Below, piece by piece: positions 1 through 9,302 of a DNA stretch of 64,000 nt. A program made the position numbers and the translations under genes. The notes under the pieces were generated by a model, which saw nothing but the letters and a program-made list of their open reading frames with translations, searched no databases and was not told where the DNA came from. This DNA is from Companilactobacillus alimentarius DSM 20249 (GTDB lineage: Bacteria; Bacillota; Bacilli; Lactobacillales; Lactobacillaceae): NCBI RefSeq assembly GCF_002849895.1, contig NZ_CP018867.1, forward strand, positions 1,488,001-1,552,000, written 5' to 3'. Positions within the stretch are counted from its first letter, which is position 1, and each line of letters opens with the position of its first letter.

Positions 1-2
1 AC

Positions 3-2717
3 ATAAAGAGGACATTAAAATCCAAGCCCGCAACGTTATTAATGCTGGCTCTGGTTATTTTACCTTGTCTGTACTGCTGGTTTAACGTTTGGGCCCTTTG
101 GGACCCATATTCTAACACTAGCGATCTAAAAGTAGCAGTCTATTCAGCTGATACGCCAGTCAAATTAGAGGGTCAAAAAATTGAGATTGGTGATCAGTTA
201 GTCGATAACCTAAAGAAAAATCATAAATTAGGTTGGACTTTTGTCGATTCTAAAAAAGAACTCGATCAAGGTGTCAAAGATGGCTCTTATTACGCTGGAA
301 TTTACATTCCAAAAACTTTTTCAAAAGACATTATTAGTTTCCTATCAGGAACTATCAAGAAACCGAATCTAGTCTTCTCGGTCAATCAGAAAATCAATGC
401 CATAGCCCCGAAGTTGACCGAAACAGGGGCGACAACTTTACAGAATACAATTTCTTCAGAATTCGTCGGTACAATCAGTAAGACCGTTACGCAGGCGTTA
501 AACAAATCGGGAATGGATCTAAAAGATAATCTTCCGATGTTGCGGCGTTTCGAGTCACTCCTTGTAACGACCGATGACAATATACCTGAATTACAAAATA
601 TTATGGACAAAGTGCAAAAAGCTAACACGATGGTCCCTAATTTGAATCAAAAACTTAATCAAGTTAACGATATGTACGGCTATCTTCCCTTATTAAATGA
701 AGATGCTAACAAATTAGTTAATATCAATAATTATATGCCGCTAGCAGATGTTGGCGACACCGCTTCAAAACAATTAAAAAATAAGATTCCTGAAATTCAA
801 AATGCGGGAACTCAAATTAATGAGGTCGATTCCGACTTTGGTAAAATCAGTGATCTTATGTCTTCTAGCATCACTCAAGTTGAAAACGGACTAGGTGTGA
901 TCCAAAAGGTTCAAAACGTTATGCCTGACGTTCAAAAACTTGGTCAAGACGCAAAGAATGCGACTGATAAAATTACTAATGAATTGATTCCTAAGATTCA
1001 ACAGGCTTTGCCAGTCATCAAATCAACTATTGATACTGGTTTATCCATGGCCTACAACCTAGGAAAACAAATCAGCAGTTCATCCGAAATGGTTAACACT
1101 TTAATTGATAAGATTAAAGAAGACCCAACCAATCAACAATTCAAGGAACAATTGAAGACGGTCATTCAAAATGTTGAAACTGATGCTACTCACTTAGCTA
1201 AGATTTCTCGACAAGTAGCTTCATCGTTGACCGATCTACAAAATCTCTTTAATCGTCTTGCCGAAATGTTGGGCCGTGATCAGACAACTATCTTCAATCA
1301 ACCAATTCAACACTTAAATGATCTCGCCGCGCTCAACGATACCTTAGCTACTAAAGCTAATGATATTTTAAATAATTACGACAGCCTTGATACGACCGAG
1401 TTACAAAGTAAATTGACTGATCTACAATCTCAAGCTGACAAAGTAACTTCCGGCATCGCTTCAGTAAAAGATTTAAACATTCTCGACAGCGTTTCTAATA
1501 TTGTCAATGATGTCAATTCGCTCTTAAAAGAAGCCAGTTCAACATTGGGTGAATTCAACACCGATATAATTCCGGCTGTTCCCGGATTGTTGAATAACAC
1601 CGAAGGTATCCTTAAGACTGCCTTGTCATACTTACAAAAATATCAAAAGCAACTGCCTGCAGTGGGTAATGAGATTCACGATGCTAATCAAATGCTTAAC
1701 GGTAATATGAATAACATCGTTACAGGAATCAACTTGCTAAACGATTTCTACACTAATGATTACCCTACTTTGAAAAATAAATTAGCCAAGGCAACTTTCT
1801 TTGTTCAATATCAACTGCCATCAATTGAAAATGAATTGACGACTACTTTGAACTTAGTCAACTCTAAAACACCTGAATTAGAACAAGCTCTTTCATCAGC
1901 TAATGATTTTGCTGAAAATGATTGGCCACAATTGAAAAAAGACGTTCACCACTCAGCAACGCTCTTAAAGAAGGGCAAAAAAGATGTTGACTTGAACGCC
2001 ATTATTAGACTAATGAAATCTGACGCTAATAAAGAATCCGACTTCTTCTCTAATCCAGTCAAATTGAAGCAACAAAACCTCTACGATGTTCCAAACTATG
2101 GTTCTGCTAGTGCTCCGTTCTACTTGGCCTTGTGTATTTGGGTCGGTGCCTTGCTTCTATCAAGTGTCTTCACGGTTCATTTCAAACTCGATGAAAAGCA
2201 AAAATTCCTTTATACCTTCAAACAAAGATTCAATGGTCGTTACTTGACCTTCGCGTTTTTAAATCAACTCCAAGCTATCGCCGCGGCACTGGGAAATCTC
2301 TTTATTTTAAACGCCTATACTAAAGAAAAAGTTTGGTTGATTGTCTTTTGTATGTTAGTAAGTTTCGTCTTCATCTCGATTCTGTACTCACTAGTGCAGA
2401 TGTTTGGGACGGTTGGTAAGGGACTAGGTATCATCATCTTAGTTCTCTCAATTTCTGGAGCCGGAGGAAACTTCCCTGTGGTCTTATCGGATGGCTTCTT
2501 CCGTTTCATCAATCCTTATTTACCATTTACTTACGCAGTCAATCTGATTCGTGAAGCGGTCGGTGGAATCTATTGGCCAAATGCTACTAAAGATATTATT
2601 ATTCTTGTAGCCTTTGGCGTCGTCTTCTATTTGCTAGGTTTGCTATGTACTGAGCCGCTTAAGCCATTTATGCATAAACTACATAAGAGTGCTAAGAAGA
2701 GTATGATTATCGAGTAG
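3..2717 (+). CDS. YhgE/Pip family membrane protein, 5' end cut by window edge
   Basis: The frame is open to the first base, so the N-terminus lies outside the window; an ATG at 42 exists but falls inside the first membrane helix and is unlikely to be the start. After one N-terminal helix comes the family signature around W-D-P-Y-S-N. About 600 residues of extracellular, coiled-coil-rich sequence follow (repeated Leu/Asn/Gln heptads), then a C-terminal block of about five membrane helices from roughly residue 690. This layout is that of the YhgE/Pip family, related to phage-infection protein and ABC-2 permeases and to ESX/type VII-associated proteins. The substrate is unknown. A small GNAT-like gene follows 38 bases downstream. 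Confidence 0.85.
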   Translation: MKRTLKSKPATLLMLALVILPCLYCWFNVWALWDPYSNTSDLKVAVYSADTPVKLEGQKIEIGDQLVDNLKKNHKLGWTFVDSKKELDQGVKDGSYYAGIYIPKTFSKDIISFLSGTIKKPNLVFSVNQKINAIAPKLTETGATTLQNTISSEFVGTISKTVTQALNKSGMDLKDNLPMLRRFESLLVTTDDNIPELQNIMDKVQKANTMVPNLNQKLNQVNDMYGYLPLLNEDANKLVNINNYMPLADVGDTASKQLKNKIPEIQNAGTQINEVDSDFGKISDLMSSSITQVENGLGVIQKVQNVMPDVQKLGQDAKNATDKITNELIPKIQQALPVIKSTIDTGLSMAYNLGKQISSSSEMVNTLIDKIKEDPTNQQFKEQLKTVIQNVETDATHLAKISRQVASSLTDLQNLFNRLAEMLGRDQTTIFNQPIQHLNDLAALNDTLATKANDILNNYDSLDTTELQSKLTDLQSQADKVTSGIASVKDLNILDSVSNIVNDVNSLLKEASSTLGEFNTDIIPAVPGLLNNTEGILKTALSYLQKYQKQLPAVGNEIHDANQMLNGNMNNIVTGINLLNDFYTNDYPTLKNKLAKATFFVQYQLPSIENELTTTLNLVNSKTPELEQALSSANDFAENDWPQLKKDVHHSATLLKKGKKDVDLNAIIRLMKSDANKESDFFSNPVKLKQQNLYDVPNYGSASAPFYLALCIWVGALLLSSVFTVHFKLDEKQKFLYTFKQRFNGRYLTFAFLNQLQAIAAALGNLFILNAYTKEKVWLIVFCMLVSFVFISILYSLVQMFGTVGKGLGIIILVLSISGAGGNFPVVLSDGFFRFINPYLPFTYAVNLIREAVGGIYWPNATKDIIILVAFGVVFYLLGLLCTEPLKPFMHKLHKSAKKSMIIE

Positions 2718-2755
2718 ACAGCCAATTAAGGGCATAAGGAGGATGAATTTTTAAA

Positions 2756-3205
2756 ATGACAAATATAAAAATGAAATCTTATCGACCATTTATTACGGAG
2801 AATTTCTTCTGGGACTTCCCTAGTCGTTTTAATTTGAAAGAGATTAGTGAATTCTTAGATGAAGAAATTGATCCAACCACCAAATATATTTCTAACACTG
2901 CCAAAATCATTATGAGAAACGATGGCATTTATTGGTTCATTCAAAAAAAGGATACTAAACAAATCACGGCAATGATCAGTCTCAGCGACCTTGATTTAGA
3001 GAAGCACCACGCTGCCTTGATGGTAACTTTCAAAGATGTGAGTGACTCCGAAAAAATGGAAATTTCAAATCGTTTACTTATGTTTCTTAAAGATCAGATT
3101 GCTCTAACTGAAATTGAAATAAATGACTTAGATCACATTGTTCAAGAAAACTTCACAAATAATGGTTATACTGTTCTTAATGAAAAACTATTAAAGAGGA
3201 GTTAA
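2756..3205 (+). CDS. Small protein with GNAT-like pattern, function unknown
   Basis: A protein of 149 residues with no signal peptide or membrane helix. Its layout suggests a diverged GNAT acetyltransferase fold: a central strand pair (YWFIQKK, then ITAMISLSDL), a strand-helix step (AALMVTF) and a C-terminal stretch with an N-N-G-Y turn like the asparagine loop of GNAT enzymes. The acetyl-CoA P-loop (Q/RxxGxG/A) is not evident, so catalytic activity is doubtful. An AAGGAGG ribosome site lies 13 bases before the ATG. It sits between the YhgE-like gene and the zinc peptidase, 6 bases from the latter, probably in one operon. The family assignment is inference. Confidence 0.55.
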   Translation: MTNIKMKSYRPFITENFFWDFPSRFNLKEISEFLDEEIDPTTKYISNTAKIIMRNDGIYWFIQKKDTKQITAMISLSDLDLEKHHAALMVTFKDVSDSEKMEISNRLLMFLKDQIALTEIEINDLDHIVQENFTNNGYTVLNEKLLKRS

Positions 3206-3211
3206 AAATAT

Positions 3212-3907
3212 ATGTATGGATATGGTTTCTTTGGTCCCAGCTATTTACTGATAATTATTGGTCTTGTTATCAGTTTATGGGCTTCGTGGTATGTAAATCA
3301 TAATTTCAAAAAATACGATGAAGTCCCTAGTGATCATGGAACTAGTGGTGCCGATGCTGCTAGGTTCATCCTAGATAATGCTGGACTCCAAAATGTACAA
3401 ATTCAAAGAGTCAGTGGTAAATTAACTGATAACTACAACCCAACTAATAAGACATTAAACTTGTCTGAATCGACTTACAATTCAACTTCTGTTGCGGCTA
3501 TTGGTGTAGCAGCCCACGAATGTGGACATGCGATTCAAGACCAAACAAATTACGCTCCAATGCGAGCTCGAGCAGCACTTGTTCCTGCTGTTAACCTTGG
3601 TTCTAATGCTTCAATTCCTTTGATAATCGTCGGAGCAATTTTAGGTATGAATCAAACCTTAATTCAAATTGGTATCTGGCTATTCGCCTTAGTTGTTTTA
3701 TTCCAAGTCGTTACCTTGCCAGTTGAATTCAATGCCTCCAGTCGTGCCGTTAAGATCCTTGGTTCAGGCGACTTATTGACTAGCAATGAAGTGCCTATGG
3801 TTCGAAAAGTTCTCTTTGCTGCCGCTTTAACTTATGTAGCTGCGGTAATCTCCACTGCCTTACAATTGTTACGTTTGATTATAGTTTTCGGTGACAATCG
3901 AAATTAA
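3212..3907 (+). CDS. Membrane zinc metallopeptidase (YugP-like, Zn_peptidase_2)
   Basis: A membrane protein of 231 residues. An N-terminal helix (about residues 5-27) is followed by a cytoplasmic or surface domain with an HECGH zinc motif (AAHECGHAIQ, about residue 108). Two or three further helices make up the C-terminal half. This is the architecture of the YugP/DUF2265 neutral zinc metallopeptidase family, whose substrates are not established. The two histidines and the glutamate of HExxH are intact. The gene starts 6 bases after the GNAT-like gene and is followed by a good intrinsic terminator, so it ends the operon. Confidence 0.88.
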   Translation: MYGYGFFGPSYLLIIIGLVISLWASWYVNHNFKKYDEVPSDHGTSGADAARFILDNAGLQNVQIQRVSGKLTDNYNPTNKTLNLSESTYNSTSVAAIGVAAHECGHAIQDQTNYAPMRARAALVPAVNLGSNASIPLIIVGAILGMNQTLIQIGIWLFALVVLFQVVTLPVEFNASSRAVKILGSGDLLTSNEVPMVRKVLFAAALTYVAAVISTALQLLRLIIVFGDNRN

Positions 3908-3940
3908 TTATCAAAGTAATTTCAACTTATAAACAATATA

Positions 3941-3990
3941 AAAGACATTCTTTGTAATCGTGATATGATTATGAGGAATGTCTTTTTAAT
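3941..3990 (+). terminator. Intrinsic terminator after the zinc peptidase gene
   Basis: The arms AAAGACATTC and GAATGTCTTT (3941-3950 and 3976-3985) pair perfectly around a 25-base loop that can itself fold (AATC/GATT), and are followed by a T-rich tail. Confidence 0.8.
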
Positions 3991-4098
3991 TGGCAAAATT
4001 AATTAGAAATTATGCTTTCAATTCTGCGCAAAAATTAGATTTTATCGTGATTTTGAAGTAAAATTTTTAATATAAATAAATAGAGGGAAATTTATTTT

Positions 4099-5565
4099 AT
4101 GGTTGATACTTGGATCATCTGGCTAATTCTCATAATCTTAATCATCAATACTATTTCTGCACTTATTACTGTCTTCCACAGACCTCGTAATATTGTTACT
4201 ACGTGGGCATGGATCTTGGTCCTTGTCTTATTGCCAATCTTAGGATTCCTTATTTATGCATTTTTAGGGCGTGGGATTGCTCAGGAAAAGATTTTCAATA
4301 TTAGTAAGCAAGAGCATTATAGTTTAAGCCAGCTAAAGAAAATGGCTATTGCCGCACAAAAGCGTCCGCAAAATGCTTCTCGATATGACGAGACCCATTA
4401 TGCAGACCATATTATTAGGTTCTTCAACGAGACTGAAGAAGCACCTTTAACACGTCATAACGAAATTAAATTATACTTTGACGGTCAAGAAAAATTCAAA
4501 GATATGTTCAAAGACATCAGGCAAGCTAAAGAAACCGTCCATGTCGAATATTATGCCTTCATTAAAAGTAAAATCGGTGATGAATTTCTAACTTTGCTGA
4601 CTCAAAAAGCTAAAGAAGGTCTAGAAGTTAGAATTCTTTATGATCCTTGGGGTTCTGGTGGAACTAAGCCGAAGTATTTCAAGGAATTTCAAGCCGCTGG
4701 TGGAGAAGTTCTCCCCTTTATCACTTCAAAAAATGTGATTGCTAAAACGCGACTGAACTACCATCTGCACCGAAAAATTGTTGTGGTTGATGGAACTACT
4801 GGTTGGATCGGTGGCTTTAATGTTGGGGACCAATACGTTAATACGACTGAAAAGTTTGGCTACTGGCGTGACACCCATTCAAGGATTTTTGGTGCTGCTA
4901 CCTTATTGCTACAGGAACGGTTCTTCCGTGATTGGAATGCTTCACTTGATCGTAATGCGGAACCTTTGGAATTCTTGGAGAAGTATTTCCCGTCTGATAA
5001 ATTCGATGAAAATGCTAATTTACCTATCCAAATCATCTCTGATGGCCCCGATAGTCGAGAGGAGATTCTCAAGGATGGCTTCATTGATATGATTGTCAGT
5101 GCTAAAAAGAGCGTCTGGATTCAATCGCCCTATCTAGTCCCTGACGATGCGATGTTTACTGCTTTAACAATCGCTGCTCGTTCTGGCGTTGATGTCAGGA
5201 TAATGATTCCTTGTATGCCTGATCATCCCTTTATTTACCGGGCTACGCAATATTATGCTAACCTTTTGACTACTTATGGCATCAAAATCTATAGCTATCA
5301 AAAAGGATTCTTGCATGCTAAAACTTCTGTTTTCGATGGAAAAATTGGTTCTGTTGGTTCGATGAATCATGACTTCAGAAGTTATTCTTTAAACTTTGAA
5401 GCTAACGCTTTTATCTACGACGCCAAAGTGGCTCATCAAATTGCTCGTTCCTTTGAAAATGATATGAAGGATTCAATCTTGTTGACTCCCGATATTATCA
5501 AAGAACAAGGCATGTGGCTACATTTCAAACAGCGTTTCTCACGTTTGTTATCACCAATACTTTAA
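4099..5565 (+). CDS. cls: Cardiolipin synthase
   Basis: A phospholipase D superfamily enzyme of 488 residues that condenses phosphatidylglycerol to cardiolipin at the membrane. Two N-terminal helices (about residues 3-23 and 34-56) anchor the protein. Two complete HKD motifs follow: HLHRKIVVVD near residue 225 and FLHAKTSVFD near residue 405, each with the expected downstream GSxN/GGFN element (GGFNVGD and GSMNHD). The length matches bacterial ClsA-type enzymes of Firmicutes. A ribosome site (GAGGGA) precedes the ATG. The gene stands alone between two intrinsic terminators. Confidence 0.95.
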   Translation: MVDTWIIWLILIILIINTISALITVFHRPRNIVTTWAWILVLVLLPILGFLIYAFLGRGIAQEKIFNISKQEHYSLSQLKKMAIAAQKRPQNASRYDETHYADHIIRFFNETEEAPLTRHNEIKLYFDGQEKFKDMFKDIRQAKETVHVEYYAFIKSKIGDEFLTLLTQKAKEGLEVRILYDPWGSGGTKPKYFKEFQAAGGEVLPFITSKNVIAKTRLNYHLHRKIVVVDGTTGWIGGFNVGDQYVNTTEKFGYWRDTHSRIFGAATLLLQERFFRDWNASLDRNAEPLEFLEKYFPSDKFDENANLPIQIISDGPDSREEILKDGFIDMIVSAKKSVWIQSPYLVPDDAMFTALTIAARSGVDVRIMIPCMPDHPFIYRATQYYANLLTTYGIKIYSYQKGFLHAKTSVFDGKIGSVGSMNHDFRSYSLNFEANAFIYDAKVAHQIARSFENDMKDSILLTPDIIKEQGMWLHFKQRFSRLLSPIL

Positions 5566-5645
5566 AAAAAATAAGAACCTGGGAGATAATTATCTATTAG
5601 CTAAATTTCAGTGTAAATATGGAATATAACATAGCTTTTTTGCTT

Positions 5646-5693
5646 AAAAAAATGGACCAAGGTAAAATTACGATTACCTTGGTCCATTTATCT
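5646..5693. terminator. Strong hairpin terminator after cls
   Basis: A 15-base perfect stem (5651-5665 with 5674-5688, AATGGACCAAGGTAA and its complement) with an 8-base loop, preceded by an A-run and followed by a T-rich tail. It can work in either direction. Confidence 0.8.
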
Positions 5694-5765
5694 TAATGCT
5701 CGAAAGCTGACCATGTTATGTCCCTATTATCTCAAGGTCTAAAAATATTTTTGAGAGGATACAAC

Positions 5766-6500
5766 ATGACGACATACTTATTAGTAGTACTAATTGCTTT
5801 ATTCGGTGCTTTGATGAGAACGGTCTTTGGCTTCGGCGAAGCTTTAGTAACCATGCCACTTTTGGCGTTGATCTCATTTAACCTGCAAACCTCAACTGCT
5901 CTGATCGGTGCTCTAGGATTATTAGTCGCAATCCCTGTAGCAATCAAATATCACCAGCACATTGATTGGTCGACTCTAAAACGTTTAGTCTTAGGATCAA
6001 TCTTAGGAATTCCGATTGGAATTTTGATTATAAAACTTGGCTCTCCAATTATTATTATGAAATTCCTAGGTCTATTCATCATTATTTATGGAACCTACAA
6101 TTTATATGCTTTAAGACATCCTAGAAAATCGAGTCTTCAAATCAATGACAAATACGATTATCTAGCCGGTATAATTTCTGGTATTTTAGGAGCTTCCTTC
6201 AACAGTCACGGTGTCCCTATCGTTATTTATGGAACCGCTAAGAAATGGGATGCGGATAAGCTTAAAGGAATCTTACAAGGACACTTTGTTTGCGTAGGAA
6301 GCTTAGTTGTTTTAAGTCAATTGGGTTCCGGAATGTGGAGTTTAGACGTAGTCAAACTGTTAATAGTCATCATTCCCTTATTGTTTATCGTCATACCTTT
6401 AGGCAATTGGATCAGTACCAAAATCGACAGTCAGCACTTTACTAAATACGTCTTCATGATCTTAATTATTTTCGGAATAATCTTGCTTTTGAAAAACTAA
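5766..6500 (+). CDS. TSUP (TauE/SafE) family membrane transporter
   Basis: A membrane protein of 244 residues with about eight hydrophobic helices in two repeats, as in the TauE/SafE sulfite/organosulfonate exporter family. The first repeat contains an F-G-F-G-E-A turn and the second a G-A-S-F-N-S-H-G turn, the re-entrant signatures of the family. The longer frame could begin at 5718, but the GAGAGG site at about 5752 is well spaced only for the ATG at 5766, so that start is chosen. Substrate unknown. The 3' end overlaps the convergent KDG kinase gene by 4 bases. Confidence 0.85.
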   Translation: MTTYLLVVLIALFGALMRTVFGFGEALVTMPLLALISFNLQTSTALIGALGLLVAIPVAIKYHQHIDWSTLKRLVLGSILGIPIGILIIKLGSPIIIMKFLGLFIIIYGTYNLYALRHPRKSSLQINDKYDYLAGIISGILGASFNSHGVPIVIYGTAKKWDADKLKGILQGHFVCVGSLVVLSQLGSGMWSLDVVKLLIVIIPLLFIVIPLGNWISTKIDSQHFTKYVFMILIIFGIILLLKN

Positions 6501-7513
6501 CGACTCATCGCATTAGCACCATTCATCACGCTTTGAATCTCCTCTTCACTGACTAAATTGAGATCTCCAGAAATAGTCAATTTCAAGACACTGGCCGCAA
6601 TGGCGTACTCAACTTGTTTTTGACCATCGAAGTTATGAATGAATCCATGAATCAATCCTGCTCCAAAAGCATCGCCACTGGCAACACCTTCATAAACGTG
6701 CATTTGATAAATTGGACTTTCATAGAATTTGCCGTCACGCAATAAAATGGCTGACCACTTGCTGTCTTCTACGGAATTAATATTTCTCAAAATACTTGCG
6801 ACCGTATGGCAGTTAGGATATTGTTTGGTAACTTCTTTCATCCCAGCCTTGAAACTTTCAGCTTGATCAATTCCATGCTTCATATCACCATCAAAAGCTT
6901 TGATGTCCAAACTAGATTCGAAATCTTCATCGTTAGCCAAACAAATGTTGACGTAAGGCATCACTTTTTTAGAAAATGCTTGTGCTTCTTTGGGAGTCCA
7001 CATTTTACCTCTGAAATTAGTATCGAACACTACAGTAATTTTATGTTCCTGACAATACTTGCAAGCTGCCAAAATGGTAGTTTGCATTTTTTTTGATAAA
7101 GCTGCCGTAATTCCTGAGAAATAAAAGTAATCAACGCCTTGTAATAACTTTTCCCAGTTAAATTCTTTTTCTTCTGCTAAAGCAAACGAGCTTCCCGCAC
7201 GATCATAAACGACATTAGTTCCTCGAATACTGCTGCCTTTTTCAAAGAAGTAAATCCCTAATCTAGGACCGCCACGCAAGATTTTATCAGTATCAACGCC
7301 GTACTTGTTCAACGTTCCAAGTGCTGAATCTCCCAACAAATTATCAGGCAATTTAGTCACATAAGCCGCCTTATCGCCTTGTAAGGATAAAGATACAGCC
7401 ACATTGGCCTCTGATCCACCATAGTTTGCTTCGAATGAATTTGATTGCAAAATACGTTTACTTTCACTCGGTTTTAAACGTAACATCATTTCTCCAAAAG
7501 TCAGAACTCTCAT
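6497..7513 (-). CDS. kdgK: PfkB-family sugar kinase, probable 2-keto-3-deoxygluconate kinase
   Basis: A cytoplasmic ribokinase-family enzyme of 338 residues, expected to phosphorylate 2-keto-3-deoxygluconate to KDPG. The N-terminal G-E-M-M-L-R-L and the Y-G-G-S-E-A-N-V-A substrate/lid motif are KdgK-like. The PfkB signature with catalytic Asp is intact in ASGDAFGAGLIHG near residue 280. No aldolase (kdgA) or uronate genes are adjacent. An IclR-type regulator, the usual partner of KDG genes, lies directly upstream on the same strand, and a cre-like site falls between the two, suggesting both specific and catabolite control. Confidence 0.85.
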   Translation of the reverse strand: MRVLTFGEMMLRLKPSESKRILQSNSFEANYGGSEANVAVSLSLQGDKAAYVTKLPDNLLGDSALGTLNKYGVDTDKILRGGPRLGIYFFEKGSSIRGTNVVYDRAGSSFALAEEKEFNWEKLLQGVDYFYFSGITAALSKKMQTTILAACKYCQEHKITVVFDTNFRGKMWTPKEAQAFSKKVMPYVNICLANDEDFESSLDIKAFDGDMKHGIDQAESFKAGMKEVTKQYPNCHTVASILRNINSVEDSKWSAILLRDGKFYESPIYQMHVYEGVASGDAFGAGLIHGFIHNFDGQKQVEYAIAASVLKLTISGDLNLVSEEEIQSVMNGANAMSR

Positions 7514-7577
7514 AATTTTGCCTCCATTTGATTTTAAATTTCCTAAATAAGAAACTAAGTTTATTATTAAAAAATCA

Positions 7578-7609
7578 AAAAGAAAAAATCTTCTTCAGAT
7601 TTTCTTTAT
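7578..7609 (-). terminator. Possible terminator or attenuator between the IclR and kinase genes
   Basis: On the minus strand an AT-rich stem (AAGAAAATCT with AGATTTTTTCTT) is followed by T-rich sequence. It could end the regulator transcript or act as an attenuator in the kinase leader. The stem is weak. Confidence 0.4.
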
Positions 7610-7665
7610 TTCTTATATAGAAATAGCTTTCACATATTGGAAATCATACTTCTAATATAGTCTAC

Positions 7666-7679
7666 TGAAAGCGTTTTAT
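7666..7679 (-). promoter_or_regulatory. cre-like site upstream of the KDG kinase
   Basis: TGAAAGCGTTTTAT matches 12 of 14 positions of the catabolite-responsive element TGWNANCGNTNWCA. It lies in the 174-base gap between the regulator and the kinase, just upstream of possible minus-strand promoter sequence (TATATT). CcpA control is inference. Confidence 0.5.
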
Positions 7680-7687
7680 CAAATGAA

Positions 7688-8446
7688 TTATAATGCTTCT
7701 TCAATTTCTTTTTTCGTCACTAAAACATCCTTAATAATTTGTTGCTTTCGTTTTTCATCCAAACGATAACTCGGTGTGCTTACACTAAAGGCTCCATAGA
7801 CTTGTTGCCCTTTTTGAATAACTGCTCCTATACAGACGACCTCAGGTTGGTTCTCCTTGTCATCAATCGAATAGCCGGTTTCTTTCACTAATTGAATCTG
7901 CCTATTCAATTCAGAAATACTAGTTACTGTATTATCAGTTATTGCCCGCAGTGGTTCTTTTGAAAAATATTCATCCAATTCTTGAGCCGTCTTTGTGGCT
8001 AACAAAGCCTTGCCCATCGCTGAACTGTATAAATTCAATTTGCCACCGATTCTTGATTTCAAATTTATACTTTGAGGACTTTCTAATTTTTGCAAGTAAA
8101 CAACTTTTTCATCCTGTTCAATACCCAGATGTACCGTCTCTTCAGTTTCATCACGTAATTTTTTCAAAAATGGCAGAGCAATCAAACTAATGTCAAAATC
8201 AGCCAAGGCTCTACGACCATAACCAATTAATTCAGTTCCAAAATAATACTGCTTACTGTCTTCATTTCTCCAAACAATATTCTGTTCACTGAGCGTATTC
8301 AAAATCTTTAAAGTCGTTGACTTAGGGGCGTGAATCCCTTCACTGATATCCTTCAACGTGACACCTGAATCCTTTGACATCATAAAATCCAGAATTGCCT
8401 TAGCTTTGATTAGTACCGTTCCATACGCTTTCTTTTCAGCCATCAT
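7688..8446 (-). CDS. IclR-family transcriptional regulator (KdgR-like)
   Basis: A protein of 252 residues. The N-terminal winged HTH (about residues 10-70, with the phrase A-P-K-S-T-T-L-K-I-L-N-T-L) is followed by the IclR effector domain (from V-H-L-G-I-E-Q-D-E to about residue 245, including S-A-M-G-K-A-L-L-A and the S-I-D-D-x-E-N-Q-P-E-V segment). The ATG at 8446 is chosen because GAGAGG lies just before it; a longer reading from 8461 would consume that ribosome site. The position immediately before the KDG kinase suggests control of that gene. The effector is unknown. Confidence 0.88.
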   Translation of the reverse strand: MMAEKKAYGTVLIKAKAILDFMMSKDSGVTLKDISEGIHAPKSTTLKILNTLSEQNIVWRNEDSKQYYFGTELIGYGRRALADFDISLIALPFLKKLRDETEETVHLGIEQDEKVVYLQKLESPQSINLKSRIGGKLNLYSSAMGKALLATKTAQELDEYFSKEPLRAITDNTVTSISELNRQIQLVKETGYSIDDKENQPEVVCIGAVIQKGQQVYGAFSVSTPSYRLDEKRKQQIIKDVLVTKKEIEEAL

Positions 8447-8629
8447 TAAAACCTCTCTCAAAATCAGAATTTAAGTTTATTATACAGAAATAATATCCTC
8501 TTCGTGCGAAATTTGAATCGAGAATTTCTTGTATAATTAAATATATTTTAATAATATTTGAATTATTACACATTTATTAAAATATCATGATACAATAGGC
8601 GGTAAATTTAATAATTGGGGGACAAATTA

Positions 8630-9286
8630 ATGGAATATTTCAAGCTTATTGGAATAGTTATAATAATTCTCGGTTTTGCTTTCAAACTAGATACCATCGC
8701 CGTCGTAATTGCAGCCGCCTTGGCAACCGGACTTGTCTCTGGTATGTCATTTGACCATGTTATAACGTTACTTGGTAAGGGATTCATGGATAATCGTATG
8801 GTTTCCTTATTCTTTCTAACATTACCAATGATTGGAGTCGTTGAAAGTCACGGTTTGAAACAAGCAGCCGTCAATGGCATCAGCAAAATTAAAAATCTCT
8901 CGGCGGGGAAGATTTTCAACCTTTACTTAGCTATTCGTGAAATCACTGACGCTATGGGGATCGCATTGTCAGGTCAAGTTCAGTTCATTCGACCACTAAT
9001 CAACCCCATGGCACAAGCAGCCGCCAGTGTCAAAAAGCCTTTGACTGACAAACAAGTCGATCTCATCAAAGGAAGAGCTGCCGCAACTGATAATTTCGGT
9101 AATTTCTTTTCTCAGAATTTATTCATCGCCTCAAGTGGTGTCTTATTAATGTCTAGTACCATGAAATCATTAGGCTACACTGCAACTCCTGCCAATATTG
9201 TGCTTTATTCAATTCCGATGGCAATTATTACCTTTTTAATCACCGCTTATTCTAATAGACGTTTTGATAAACAATTCGATAAATAA
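8630..9286 (+). CDS. DUF969 membrane protein, putative 5-oxoproline transporter subunit
   Basis: A hydrophobic protein of 218 residues with about five or six helices, matching DUF969. The family usually sits with DUF979 and pyroglutamyl-peptidase, exactly as here, and the pair is inferred to import 5-oxoproline or pyroglutamyl peptides. The ATG at 8630 follows GGGGGAC at the right distance; a TTG at 8615 would use the ribosome site as coding sequence. The next gene begins 16 bases downstream. An extended -10-like element (TGATACAAT near 8590) precedes the operon. Confidence 0.85.
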   Translation: MEYFKLIGIVIIILGFAFKLDTIAVVIAAALATGLVSGMSFDHVITLLGKGFMDNRMVSLFFLTLPMIGVVESHGLKQAAVNGISKIKNLSAGKIFNLYLAIREITDAMGIALSGQVQFIRPLINPMAQAAASVKKPLTDKQVDLIKGRAAATDNFGNFFSQNLFIASSGVLLMSSTMKSLGYTATPANIVLYSIPMAIITFLITAYSNRRFDKQFDK

Positions 9287-9302
9287 TTTGTGAGGAAAAA
9301 AT

